The translations under genes were made by a program, and so were the position numbers. A stretch of 64,000 nucleotides of DNA. Origin: JAEXOD01 sp963663265. Its GTDB lineage: Bacteria; Bacteroidota; Ignavibacteria; Ignavibacteriales; Melioribacteraceae. This document shows positions 52,379 to 61,234 of this stretch, piece by piece. The notes beneath the pieces were generated by a model. The model did no database searches. It was not told the origin of the DNA and was given only the letters and a program-made list of their open reading frames with translations. The stretch covers positions 186,001 through 250,000 of the forward strand of contig CAXXXM010000001.1 in the NCBI GenBank assembly GCA_963663265.2, given 5' to 3'. Numbering within the stretch: position 1 is the first letter of the stretch; the number at the start of each line of letters is the position of its first letter.

Positions 52379-55204
52379 ATGAAGAAAGTAATTCTTTTAA
52401 TAATCTTTTTTGCAATATCAATCAATTCGTTTGCACAAGAGGTTTTACAAGGTGATATCACCTCAGATATGACTCTTACGTCGGATAAGACTTATAAATT
52501 AGTTGATCTTGTAAGAGTTCAAGCACCTGCAACATTAACAATACAAGCCGGTACTGTAATTTATGGTGATAATGCAACAAAAGGTACATTAATTATTAAA
52601 CCCGGTGCCAAAATAATGGCAGTTGGTACTGCTGACAAACCAATTGTTTTTACAAGTGAATTTAACAGGATTGGCAGTACACAAGCACCTACATATGGTG
52701 ACTGGGGTGGAATTATTATACTTGGTAATGCTCCAATAAATGTTCCTGGTGGAACTTCAACAATTGAAGGTCCTGGTGATTCTTATGGTGGAACAAACCC
52801 AGATGACAATAGCGGAAAAATGAAATATGTAAGAATTGAATATCCCGGAATAGCATATTCATTAAATAATGAAATTAATGGTTTAACTTTTGGTGGTGTT
52901 GGAAGAGGAACCGAAATTGATTATATACAGGTTAGCTATAGTGGTGATGATAGTTATGAATGGTTCGGAGGAACAGTAAATTGTAAGCACTTAATAGCCT
53001 ATCGTGGATGGGATGATGATTTTGATACTGACTTTGGATTCAGCGGGAAATTGCAATTTTTAGTAGCTTTAAGAGATCCACAGATTGCAGACCAATCATC
53101 ATCAAATGGTTTTGAATCGGATAATGATGGTACAGGTTCAACAAATAGTCCAAGAACTGCACCAACATGGTTTAACGTAACAATGGTAGGTCCTCAGGCA
53201 ACAACAAATGATGCATATAATTCATTATACAAAAGAGGTATGCATTTACGCCGATCATCACAAAATAAAATATCGAATGCAGTAATAATGGGATGGCCTA
53301 CCGGTATTTTATTAGATGGAACTAATGTAATTAGTGATGCGGTAAGTGGCGATATGTATGTTAAGAATAGTATAATTGCCGGTTCATCAAAGAAAAATTT
53401 AGATACAACAAAATCAAACGGAATATTTGCACCTGAAGATTGGTTTACTTCAAATGGTGGTAGAATTTATTCAACTACTGCTGATGTTCAGTTAATTGAC
53501 CCATTTAATTTAAATGCTCCTAACTTTTTACCTGGTTCAGGTTCTCCAGCTTTAACAGGTGGTACAACACCTCCAAGTGATGGATTTTTTGATGAAACAG
53601 CAACTTTTGTCGGAGCTTTTGGAACTAAAGATTGGACATTGGGATGGGCAAGATTTGACTTAAATAAAACCTCTGAAATTTTACAAGGTGATATTACAAG
53701 CGACTTAACTCTTACATCTGATAAAACTTATACATTAAAAGATTTAGTAAGAGTTCAAGCACCTGCAACATTAACAATACAAGCTGGTACTGTAATTTAT
53801 GGTGATAATGCAACAAAAGGTACATTAATTATTAAACCCGGTGCTAAAATAATTGCGGTTGGTAATGCTTCTAATCCTATAGTATTTACAAGTGAATTTA
53901 CAAAAGAAGGAAGCACACAAGAGCCCACTTATGGTGACTGGGGTGGAATTATTATACTTGGTAATGCTCCAATAAATGTTCCTGGTGGAACTTCAACAAT
54001 TGAAGGTCCTGGTGATTCTTATGGTGGAACAAACCCAGATGACAATAGCGGAAAAATGAAATATGTAAGAATAGAATATCCCGGAATAGCATATTCATTA
54101 AATAATGAAATTAACGGTTTAACTTTTGGTGGTGTTGGAAGAGGAACCGAAATTGATTATATACAGGTTAGCTATAGTGGTGATGATAGTTATGAATGGT
54201 TCGGAGGAACAGTAAATTGTAAGCACTTAATAGCCTATCGTGGATGGGATGATGATTTTGATACTGACTTTGGATTCAGCGGGAAATTGCAATTTTTAGT
54301 AGCTTTAAGAGATCCACAGATTGCAGACCAATCATCATCAAATGGTTTTGAATCGGATAATGATGGTACAGGTTCAACAAATAGTCCAAGAACTGCACCA
54401 ACATGGTTTAACGTAACAATGGTAGGTCCTCAGGCAACAACAAATGATGCATATAATTCATTATACAAAAGAGGTATGCATTTACGCCGATCATCACAAA
54501 ATAAAATATCGAATGCAGTAATAATGGGATGGCCTACCGGTATTTTGTTAGATGGAACTAATGTAATTAGTGATGCGGTAAGTGGCGATATGTATGTTAA
54601 GAATAGTATAATTGCCGGTTCATCAAAGAAAAATTTAGATACAACAAAATCAAACGGAATATTTGCACCTGAAGATTGGTTTACTTCAAATAGTGGCAGA
54701 ATATATCCAACTACTTCAGAAGTTATGTTAGCAGATGCTTTCAATTTAGATTACCCAAATTTTATGCCTTTACCAGGGTCACCGGCTCTAACGGGTGGCA
54801 CAACACCTCCAAGTGATGGATTCTTTGATGAAAACGCATCTTTTGTTGGAGCTTTTGGTTATGAAAACTGGACAGCAGGTTGGGCTAAATTTAAAGTTGT
54901 AACTGATGTTAAGGAAGAAGAAAATTTAAATTCAATTCCTTCTAATTTTGCTATTAGTCAAAATTATCCTAATCCTTTTAATCCTACAACAACTATTAAT
55001 TTTGATTTACCTAAAGCTTCTGTTGTAAGATTATCAATCTATAACATTTTGGGTCAACAAGTTGCAACATTAGTTAACGATTTTGTTACCGCTGGTGCTC
55101 ATTCTGTTAATTGGAATGCTGCAAATATGCCAAGTGGAGTATACATATATAGATTAGAATCAGGTTCATTTTCAGTTAGTAAAAAAATGACTCTGCTTAA
55201 ATAA
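52379..55204 (+). CDS. Secreted T9SS cargo built from two near-identical 412-residue modules
   Basis: 941 residues. Signal peptide MKKVILLIIFFAISINSFAQ; module 1 starts EVLQGDITSDMTLTSDKTY, module 2 EILQGDITSDLTLTSDKTY, 412 residues later. Each has a beta-helix-like start (TLTIQAGTVIYGDNATKGTL, GAKI-AVG) and an identical Asp/Gly-rich core (GDWGGIIILGNAP, WFGGTVNCKHLIAYRG, WDDDFDTDFGFSGKL, FESDNDGTGSTNSPRT) suggestive of calcium-binding loops. The protein ends in a T9SS domain (NYPNPFNPTTTINFDLP). It probably works with the TonB receptor encoded upstream at the cell surface. Family proteins of this type are common beside TonB receptors in Bacteroidota but poorly characterised. Confidence 0.85.
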   Translation: MKKVILLIIFFAISINSFAQEVLQGDITSDMTLTSDKTYKLVDLVRVQAPATLTIQAGTVIYGDNATKGTLIIKPGAKIMAVGTADKPIVFTSEFNRIGSTQAPTYGDWGGIIILGNAPINVPGGTSTIEGPGDSYGGTNPDDNSGKMKYVRIEYPGIAYSLNNEINGLTFGGVGRGTEIDYIQVSYSGDDSYEWFGGTVNCKHLIAYRGWDDDFDTDFGFSGKLQFLVALRDPQIADQSSSNGFESDNDGTGSTNSPRTAPTWFNVTMVGPQATTNDAYNSLYKRGMHLRRSSQNKISNAVIMGWPTGILLDGTNVISDAVSGDMYVKNSIIAGSSKKNLDTTKSNGIFAPEDWFTSNGGRIYSTTADVQLIDPFNLNAPNFLPGSGSPALTGGTTPPSDGFFDETATFVGAFGTKDWTLGWARFDLNKTSEILQGDITSDLTLTSDKTYTLKDLVRVQAPATLTIQAGTVIYGDNATKGTLIIKPGAKIIAVGNASNPIVFTSEFTKEGSTQEPTYGDWGGIIILGNAPINVPGGTSTIEGPGDSYGGTNPDDNSGKMKYVRIEYPGIAYSLNNEINGLTFGGVGRGTEIDYIQVSYSGDDSYEWFGGTVNCKHLIAYRGWDDDFDTDFGFSGKLQFLVALRDPQIADQSSSNGFESDNDGTGSTNSPRTAPTWFNVTMVGPQATTNDAYNSLYKRGMHLRRSSQNKISNAVIMGWPTGILLDGTNVISDAVSGDMYVKNSIIAGSSKKNLDTTKSNGIFAPEDWFTSNSGRIYPTTSEVMLADAFNLDYPNFMPLPGSPALTGGTTPPSDGFFDENASFVGAFGYENWTAGWAKFKVVTDVKEEENLNSIPSNFAISQNYPNPFNPTTTINFDLPKASVVRLSIYNILGQQVATLVNDFVTAGAHSVNWNAANMPSGVYIYRLESGSFSVSKKMTLLK
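52443..54880 (+). repeat. 1236-bp in-gene tandem duplication with mosaic identity
   Basis: Copies start at about 52443 and 53679 (offset 1236 bp = 412 codons). The cores at about 52697-53455 and 53933-54691 are almost identical at the DNA level, with only a few silent changes, while the outer ~250 bp and ~180 bp of each copy differ clearly. Confidence 0.9.
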
Positions 55205-55233
55205 AAGTCTCTCCTTCCTTCCTTATATTGTTT

Positions 55234-55258
55234 GGGGGGCTTTATGCCCCCCTTTTTG
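55234..55258 (+). terminator. Rho-independent terminator after the T9SS cargo gene
   Basis: GGGGGGC (55234) and GCCCCCC (to 55252) pair across a TTTAT loop and run into TTTTTG, 30 bases after the stop. Confidence 0.93.
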
Positions 55259-55384
55259 TTTTTAAATATCTTGATCAAAATCACATAAATCATGAAATTA
55301 TAACAAATTATGTTAGTATAACTTTGAAATTATTATAAATAATAGCTATTTTATAATGCTAAGAATTATATTTTGGAATTTTTG

Positions 55385-58300
55385 ATGTATTATATGAATT
55401 ATTTAAGCCATTTATTTAAAGTCTGTGTGTTTTTGGCAGTTGCTATTTTATTTGTTAATAAGGATTTAGAGGCTCAAGATAAGCAACGGCTTAGTTTTGA
55501 TAGAATAACTGCTGAAAAGGGACTGCCAAGCACATCGGTTCATGTAATAATTCAAGATTCTCAAGGTTTGATTTGGATTGGTACTGAAAATGGGCTTTGT
55601 TTTTATGACGGTTATGATTTTAAGTCTTTTCAAAATGCCCCTAATGATTCCAATTCTGTTTCAGATAATTGGATTTTATCGTTATTAGAAGATAGAGACG
55701 GTAATATTTGGGTCGGTACTCATAGTGGTGGATTAAACAAATTTGACAAAAAGACTGGTAAGTTTACTAACTTTAAAGTTATAGCAGATAATTTAAAAAG
55801 TTTAAAAAATAACAGAGTGTGGGCAATTTTTGAGGATGATGATGGAACTTTGTTTTTTGGTACATCTGGTGGACTAAATATTTTTAATCGAGATAAAAAA
55901 TCTTATATTAATCTTTCAAATAACCCGTTGGATAAAAACAGTCTTTCTAACGATGCTGTAAACGATATTTATAAAGATTTAAAAGGAAATATCTGGATAG
56001 CAACTTTTGGTGGTGGATTAAATAAATTAGTTAAAAATGGCAATAAATATTCTTTTGAGCGATTTGATGATATTTCTGGTTTGGAATTGTTGTCGACAAC
56101 AAAAATTAAAAAAATAGTTGAAGATAAGCAGGGAATTATTTGGTTAGGGACTTTTAGTGATGGATTAATTCGTTTTGATCCTGTTGCAAAATCAATTTAT
56201 AAATATCAATTTTTGGGTAATAATTCAAACAATAACAGGATTATTTCTTTAAATTTAGATAAGTTAGGGAACTTGTGGATAGGTTCGCATCAAAATGGTT
56301 TGTATGTTTTAAATAACATGCAGCTTTCTTCAACAAATTATCAGACTTATTTATTTGAAAACTATACAAATGTTAAGGATAATTTAAGCAGTATTAGTGA
56401 TAATTCAATATTGGAGATTTATCAAGACAAATCCGGTATATTATGGTTTGGTACAAATAGAGGAATAAATAAACTTAATCCATATAAAGAAAAGTTTAAG
56501 CTTTATTCGCATGATAAAAATAACCCCTATTCATTAAGTGATGATATTATTAAGTCCGTATTTCAAGATTCTAAAGGGAATATTTGGATAGGTACTTATA
56601 ATGGTGGTTTAAATAAGTTTAGTATTGAAGAAAATAAGTTTGTTGTTTACAAAAACAGTATAAATAATCCAAATTCTATTAGTGATAATACTGTATGGGC
56701 AATTAAAGAAGATAACAACGGGATTTTGTGGATTGGTACTTCTTATGGGTTAAATAGGTTTGATCCAAATACTAATAAATTTGAAGTATTACAAAAAGAT
56801 TTAGTTGGAAAGTCAGGATTAAGAAATAATAATATTTCGACATTGTATTTTGACAGTTATGGCTATTTGTGGATAGGTACATGGGGAAGTGGTTTAAGTG
56901 TTTATGATATAAAAAGTGATAAGTTTTACAATTATTTTTATGAAAAATCCAACCCAAATTCTTTAAGTAATGATCAAGTAAAATTTATTTACGAAGATTC
57001 AAAAAATAATATATGGATTGGTACATTAGGAGGAGGACTTAATAAAGTAAACAGACATGATATTTTGGACAATTCACATATTAAATTTACTCATATTTTT
57101 AGCAATTCAAGTAATATAAATTCTTTAAGCAGTAATAGTTTAACTTCAATTTGCGAGGATGGGGAATATTTATACTTTGGTACTTATGGTGGAGGTGTTA
57201 ATAGTACCTTGCTGAATAAAATAGACCCGAGCAAAGAACCAGTATTTGAAAGATTTCTTAAAGAAGATGGTTTAGCGGGAAATACTGTTTATGGAATTAT
57301 ATCGGATAATATTGGTGGTTTGTGGATTTCAACTAATAATGGAATTTCGAAATATGACGTAAAAAATAAATACTTTTCAAATTTTAATGTTTCAGATGGA
57401 TTGCAGGGTAATGATTTTGAGCAGGGATGTTTTAGATTACAAGATGGAAGAATCATTTTTGGTGGGATTAATGGATTTAATTTATTTGATCCAAAAGAGA
57501 TATTATTAAACAAAAATAATACGAACATTATTTTAACATCGGTTAAGGTTTTTAATAAAGATATTTTATCTATTAAAGATATTTTTAATACAAACAAAAT
57601 TGAATTGGATGGCAATAATTTGGCAATATCATTTGAATTTGCTGGTTTAGATTATCAAGATGCATCCAAAATAATATATAGATATAAATTAGAAGGTGTA
57701 GATGAGGATTGGATTTATAGTGGCCCAAGGCGATTTATTAATTACACAAATTTGTCCGGTGGTAAATATGTTCTAAAAATAGCTGCAACAAATAGTAGTG
57801 GGATTTGGAACGAAAACGCAAAGGAAATATTTATTGAAATAAAGGCACCATTTTATAAATCATTTTGGTCGATTCCTTTTTATTTGTTAGTTCTTAGCGG
57901 GTTGTTAGTTTTAGTTTTTAGAAAACAGATAAGCAAACATAAAAATATTGTTGAAAAACAAAACAAAATTGATGAAAATATTAAAGTAAGTAATGAAAGT
58001 TCTAAGAAAACTGAAGAAATAAAAAATATATTATATGAAGTTTCAAACGCAATTAATATTAGTGAGGATATTTCTGAATATCTCTTGAAGATTGATAAAT
58101 TAATTAAAAGCATAATATTTGAAAATAATTTTGCTGTTATATCATACGATGAAATAAATAAAAAATATTTTTTCCAATACTTTTACGATGAAACTTCTAA
58201 TGATGATAATAAAAAAGAAAAAATCCAAGAAAAGATGGAAACCCTTCTATCACAAGTGATTTCGTTTGGAGAAACTTTAGAATTTAATAATAACAAAGAT

Positions 58301-59959
58301 GAAAATATTGATTCGGATTTTAGTTTTGGTTATTTTATTGGATTTCCGTTAAAAAATGCTAAAGGAAATGTAATAGGTATAATGGCTATTTACTCGTATA
58401 AACATGATTTTGTTATACGAGAAAATGAAAAATCAATTTTAACTTTTATTGCAGCTCAAACAGCTTTTGCAATTGAAAGAAAAAGAGCCGAAGATGTACG
58501 AAGGAAATATGACTTTATCGTAAATACTTCAGGTTCGTTCATGACGTTAATTAATTCATCGTATATTTATGAAGCTGTTAATGATGCTTTTTGTAAATCG
58601 CATAAGTTGGATAGAGATAAGATAATTGGAAAAAGTATTGCCGATATATGGGGGCAATATGATTTTGATACAAAAATTAAAAACTATTTTAATTTAACTT
58701 TAGCAGGTGAAGTTACAAATTATCAAGCTTGGTTAGAAACAAAAAATACCGGAATGTTATGTTATGATATTTCGTATTATCCTTATAAAGATGAAAAAGG
58801 AGAAATTACTCATGTAGTTGTTGTTTCTCGCGATATAACAGCTCTTGTTAAAGCTGAAGAAACTGTTAGAAAACTTTTATTGGCAGTTGAACAGACAGAT
58901 GAAGTAATTTTTACAACTGATATTAATGGAAAAATTACTTATGTAAATCCCGCATTTGAAAAGGTTTATGGTTTTTATAAGGATGAAGTAATTGATAAAA
59001 CTCCGGCAATATTAAAATCTGAATTTATGCAAGAAGAGGATTATAATAAATTATGGACATCTGTTATTTCTGGGAAATCGTATAAGGCAGAGTTTATTAA
59101 CAAGACAAAAACAGGTGAACTAATTGAGGTTGAAAACTCTGTCAGTCCATTTTTTGATTCGTTTAATAATATTTTAGGATTCATTTCAGTTCAGCGAGAT
59201 ATAAGTGAACGGAAAAAAATAGAAAAAACATTAAGAGATGCAAAAGATGCGGCAGAAAGCTCGGACAAATTAAAAGGGGAATTTTTAGCTCAGCTTTCTC
59301 ATGAAATACGAACCCCTTTAAATTCTTTAATTAATTCTGCCTCATTGATTCAAGAAGAAGTAAAAGAGGTAATAAGTGAAGATATTACCGTTTTGTTTGA
59401 TAGTGTTACTTCTTCGGCAAAAAGAATTATTAGAACTGTGCATATGATCCTAAATATGAGTGAACTTCAAACTAATACATATGAATACATCCCTAAATAT
59501 ATAACTCTGAATGAAAAAGTTGACAAATTACTTAACGATTATAAATTGGTATTAGAAGAAAAAGGTTTGCAAATTGTTAAAAATAACAATTTGGAAAATT
59601 CAAATATTTTTGGAGATGAATACTCGATAGAGCAAATATTGACACAATTAATTGATAATGCAGTAAAATTTACTGATACCGGGATTATTGATATAACAAT
59701 TGATAAAAATAAGTTTAATGAATTAGAAATTAAAATTAAAGATACTGGAATAGGAATCTCGGAATTTTATCAAGAAAAATTATACCAACCATTTTCGCAG
59801 GAAGAGCAAGGATACAAGCGGAAATATGATGGAAATGGATTGGGATTAGCTTTAGTAAAAAAATATTGTGAATTAAACAATGCTGAAATTAACTGTATTA
59901 GTAGTAAAGGTTTAGGAACGGAGTTTATTATTACTTTTAATAACTCCAAAGTTTTTTAG
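55385..59959 (+). CDS. Propeller-sensor histidine kinase with GAF and PAS domains, no receiver
   Basis: About 1524 residues. Signal/anchor (HLFKVCVFLAVAILFVN), then some 14 Reg_prop blades (GLIWIGTENGL, GNIWVGTHSGGLNKFD, NIWIGTYNGGLNKF and so on) to ~690, a Y_Y_Y domain to ~820, one membrane helix (FWSIPFYLLVLSGLLVLVF), a GAF-like segment (~885-1030, ISYDE to FIAAQTAFAIER), two PAS domains (~1045-1150, ~1165-1285), HisKA (FLAQLSHEIRTPLNSL) and HATPase (LIDNAVKFTDTG, IKDTGIGIS, NGLGLALVKKY). Unlike classical hybrid two-component systems it lacks receiver and AraC domains, so the output must be a separate regulator. ATG 55385 has GGA upstream; TTG 55373 is less likely. Confidence 0.9.
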   Translation: MYYMNYLSHLFKVCVFLAVAILFVNKDLEAQDKQRLSFDRITAEKGLPSTSVHVIIQDSQGLIWIGTENGLCFYDGYDFKSFQNAPNDSNSVSDNWILSLLEDRDGNIWVGTHSGGLNKFDKKTGKFTNFKVIADNLKSLKNNRVWAIFEDDDGTLFFGTSGGLNIFNRDKKSYINLSNNPLDKNSLSNDAVNDIYKDLKGNIWIATFGGGLNKLVKNGNKYSFERFDDISGLELLSTTKIKKIVEDKQGIIWLGTFSDGLIRFDPVAKSIYKYQFLGNNSNNNRIISLNLDKLGNLWIGSHQNGLYVLNNMQLSSTNYQTYLFENYTNVKDNLSSISDNSILEIYQDKSGILWFGTNRGINKLNPYKEKFKLYSHDKNNPYSLSDDIIKSVFQDSKGNIWIGTYNGGLNKFSIEENKFVVYKNSINNPNSISDNTVWAIKEDNNGILWIGTSYGLNRFDPNTNKFEVLQKDLVGKSGLRNNNISTLYFDSYGYLWIGTWGSGLSVYDIKSDKFYNYFYEKSNPNSLSNDQVKFIYEDSKNNIWIGTLGGGLNKVNRHDILDNSHIKFTHIFSNSSNINSLSSNSLTSICEDGEYLYFGTYGGGVNSTLLNKIDPSKEPVFERFLKEDGLAGNTVYGIISDNIGGLWISTNNGISKYDVKNKYFSNFNVSDGLQGNDFEQGCFRLQDGRIIFGGINGFNLFDPKEILLNKNNTNIILTSVKVFNKDILSIKDIFNTNKIELDGNNLAISFEFAGLDYQDASKIIYRYKLEGVDEDWIYSGPRRFINYTNLSGGKYVLKIAATNSSGIWNENAKEIFIEIKAPFYKSFWSIPFYLLVLSGLLVLVFRKQISKHKNIVEKQNKIDENIKVSNESSKKTEEIKNILYEVSNAINISEDISEYLLKIDKLIKSIIFENNFAVISYDEINKKYFFQYFYDETSNDDNKKEKIQEKMETLLSQVISFGETLEFNNNKDENIDSDFSFGYFIGFPLKNAKGNVIGIMAIYSYKHDFVIRENEKSILTFIAAQTAFAIERKRAEDVRRKYDFIVNTSGSFMTLINSSYIYEAVNDAFCKSHKLDRDKIIGKSIADIWGQYDFDTKIKNYFNLTLAGEVTNYQAWLETKNTGMLCYDISYYPYKDEKGEITHVVVVSRDITALVKAEETVRKLLLAVEQTDEVIFTTDINGKITYVNPAFEKVYGFYKDEVIDKTPAILKSEFMQEEDYNKLWTSVISGKSYKAEFINKTKTGELIEVENSVSPFFDSFNNILGFISVQRDISERKKIEKTLRDAKDAAESSDKLKGEFLAQLSHEIRTPLNSLINSASLIQEEVKEVISEDITVLFDSVTSSAKRIIRTVHMILNMSELQTNTYEYIPKYITLNEKVDKLLNDYKLVLEEKGLQIVKNNNLENSNIFGDEYSIEQILTQLIDNAVKFTDTGIIDITIDKNKFNELEIKIKDTGIGISEFYQEKLYQPFSQEEQGYKRKYDGNGLGLALVKKYCELNNAEINCISSKGLGTEFIITFNNSKVF

Positions 59960-59987
59960 TTAGTTATAGAATTTTAAGAGGATAATA

Positions 59988-61007
59988 GTGGAAGATTTTA
60001 AGCAACAACAAAATTATCAGTATCAAGAACAACAACAGCAACAGCAAAAAAAAGAACAGCAAAAACAGGTCGAATTTAGAAAACAAGCCCCTGATTATAA
60101 AATCTGTCAAAATTGTGGACATCAAAACGAACCATCAGCAAAGTTTTGCGAAGAATGTGGTGATAATTTAGATTCAAATCCCAAATGCCCTAATTGTAAT
60201 GCAGATGTTTATGAAGGAGCTGACATTTGCGAAAGCTGTGGAGCATGGCTGTTGAATGGAAAATGTTGCTTTTGTTATGCAGATATAACTGAAAATGATA
60301 AATTCTGCCCTGAGTGTGGAAATCCAACAGCAGGAATTACTTGTCCCAAGTGTGGTACATTAAATATTTTTGACTTTTGCAAAAACTGTAATACACCATT
60401 AACAGAAGCAGCAATTGCTGAAATTCAAAAAGTTAATTCAAATCCATTTTTTCAAAATCTAAATAAACTTGCAGATGAAATAAACTCTGTTAGTATTGAT
60501 CCATTAGAAGAACAACAACTTCAACAACAAATAATTGAAGCTGAACAACAACTTCAGCAAGAGCAGCAAAAATCGGACGAAGCAGCCAAGAAAGAAGAAA
60601 AAATCCAAAAAATGTTGCGGCTTGAACAGTTTTTAAATAAGAATAATGCCGTTGACAGAACAACAAATCCTCAGCCAAAAACTGAGAACAAACCGATAAT
60701 TTCTGAACAACATAAAAAAATGCTTGAAAGAGCAAAACAAAACATGGCAGGTTATGCCGCAAGAAAAGCTGCAATACAAGATAAACAAAGAGAAATGCAG
60801 GCTGAACTAAATAAAGTTGCACAATTAACATTTGCGAGCGGTCAAGAAGCAAGAAGGTTTTTTGAGGCAACCCGCCCTAAAATGGGATCTGCCTGGGAGT
60901 GCAACTATGTGCATTTTATTCATCCGGGACCACATGAATGTGCTCGTCCTGATCTTGGAGGAAGATGGATTATTACAGATGCAAAGAATATTATTCATTT
61001 GTCTTGA
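59988..61007 (+). CDS. Zinc-ribbon protein with four ribbons and Gln-rich coiled coil
   Basis: 339 residues from a GTG start with AAGAGG upstream. Gln-rich head (1-30), then four CxxC...CxxC zinc ribbons: C40/C43-C54/C57, C67/C70-C81/C84, C93/C96-C107/C110 and C119/C122-C131/C134. Residues ~165-290 are a charged Gln/Lys/Glu coiled coil. The C-terminal ~50 residues (GQEARRFFEATRPKMG, ECNYVHFIHPGPHECARPD) form another conserved-looking Cys/His patch. No catalytic motif. Double zinc-ribbon adaptors commonly occur beside bacterial Ser/Thr kinases, and a kinase gene follows here. Role is inferred as scaffold or substrate. Confidence 0.75.
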   Translation: MEDFKQQQNYQYQEQQQQQQKKEQQKQVEFRKQAPDYKICQNCGHQNEPSAKFCEECGDNLDSNPKCPNCNADVYEGADICESCGAWLLNGKCCFCYADITENDKFCPECGNPTAGITCPKCGTLNIFDFCKNCNTPLTEAAIAEIQKVNSNPFFQNLNKLADEINSVSIDPLEEQQLQQQIIEAEQQLQQEQQKSDEAAKKEEKIQKMLRLEQFLNKNNAVDRTTNPQPKTENKPIISEQHKKMLERAKQNMAGYAARKAAIQDKQREMQAELNKVAQLTFASGQEARRFFEATRPKMGSAWECNYVHFIHPGPHECARPDLGGRWIITDAKNIIHLS

Positions 61008-61162
61008 CCAACTTACTTAATATAATATTAATTAAGGATATTCTTGTCTTTTTGTTTAATTTCCATTATTTTTAATGGTTTCATAATGTTAAGAAAAAAT
61101 TGTAATAGAAGTTTAATTTAATCTTAAAATATAAATCAGTTTCTTGATAAGCTAAAAAAATA

Positions 61163-61191
61163 TTGACTTTATTGTTTGGGGGAAGTACAAT
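61163..61191 (+). promoter_or_regulatory. Sigma-70-type promoter of the Ser/Thr kinase gene
   Basis: TTGACT (61163-61168), 17-base spacer, TACAAT (61186-61191). The predicted start is about 37 bases before the ATG at 61235, so the kinase can be expressed independently of the zinc-ribbon gene. Confidence 0.7.
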
Positions 61192-61234
61192 AACTTTTTT
61201 TTGAATAATTAATTATAATAATATAGAGGTTCCA

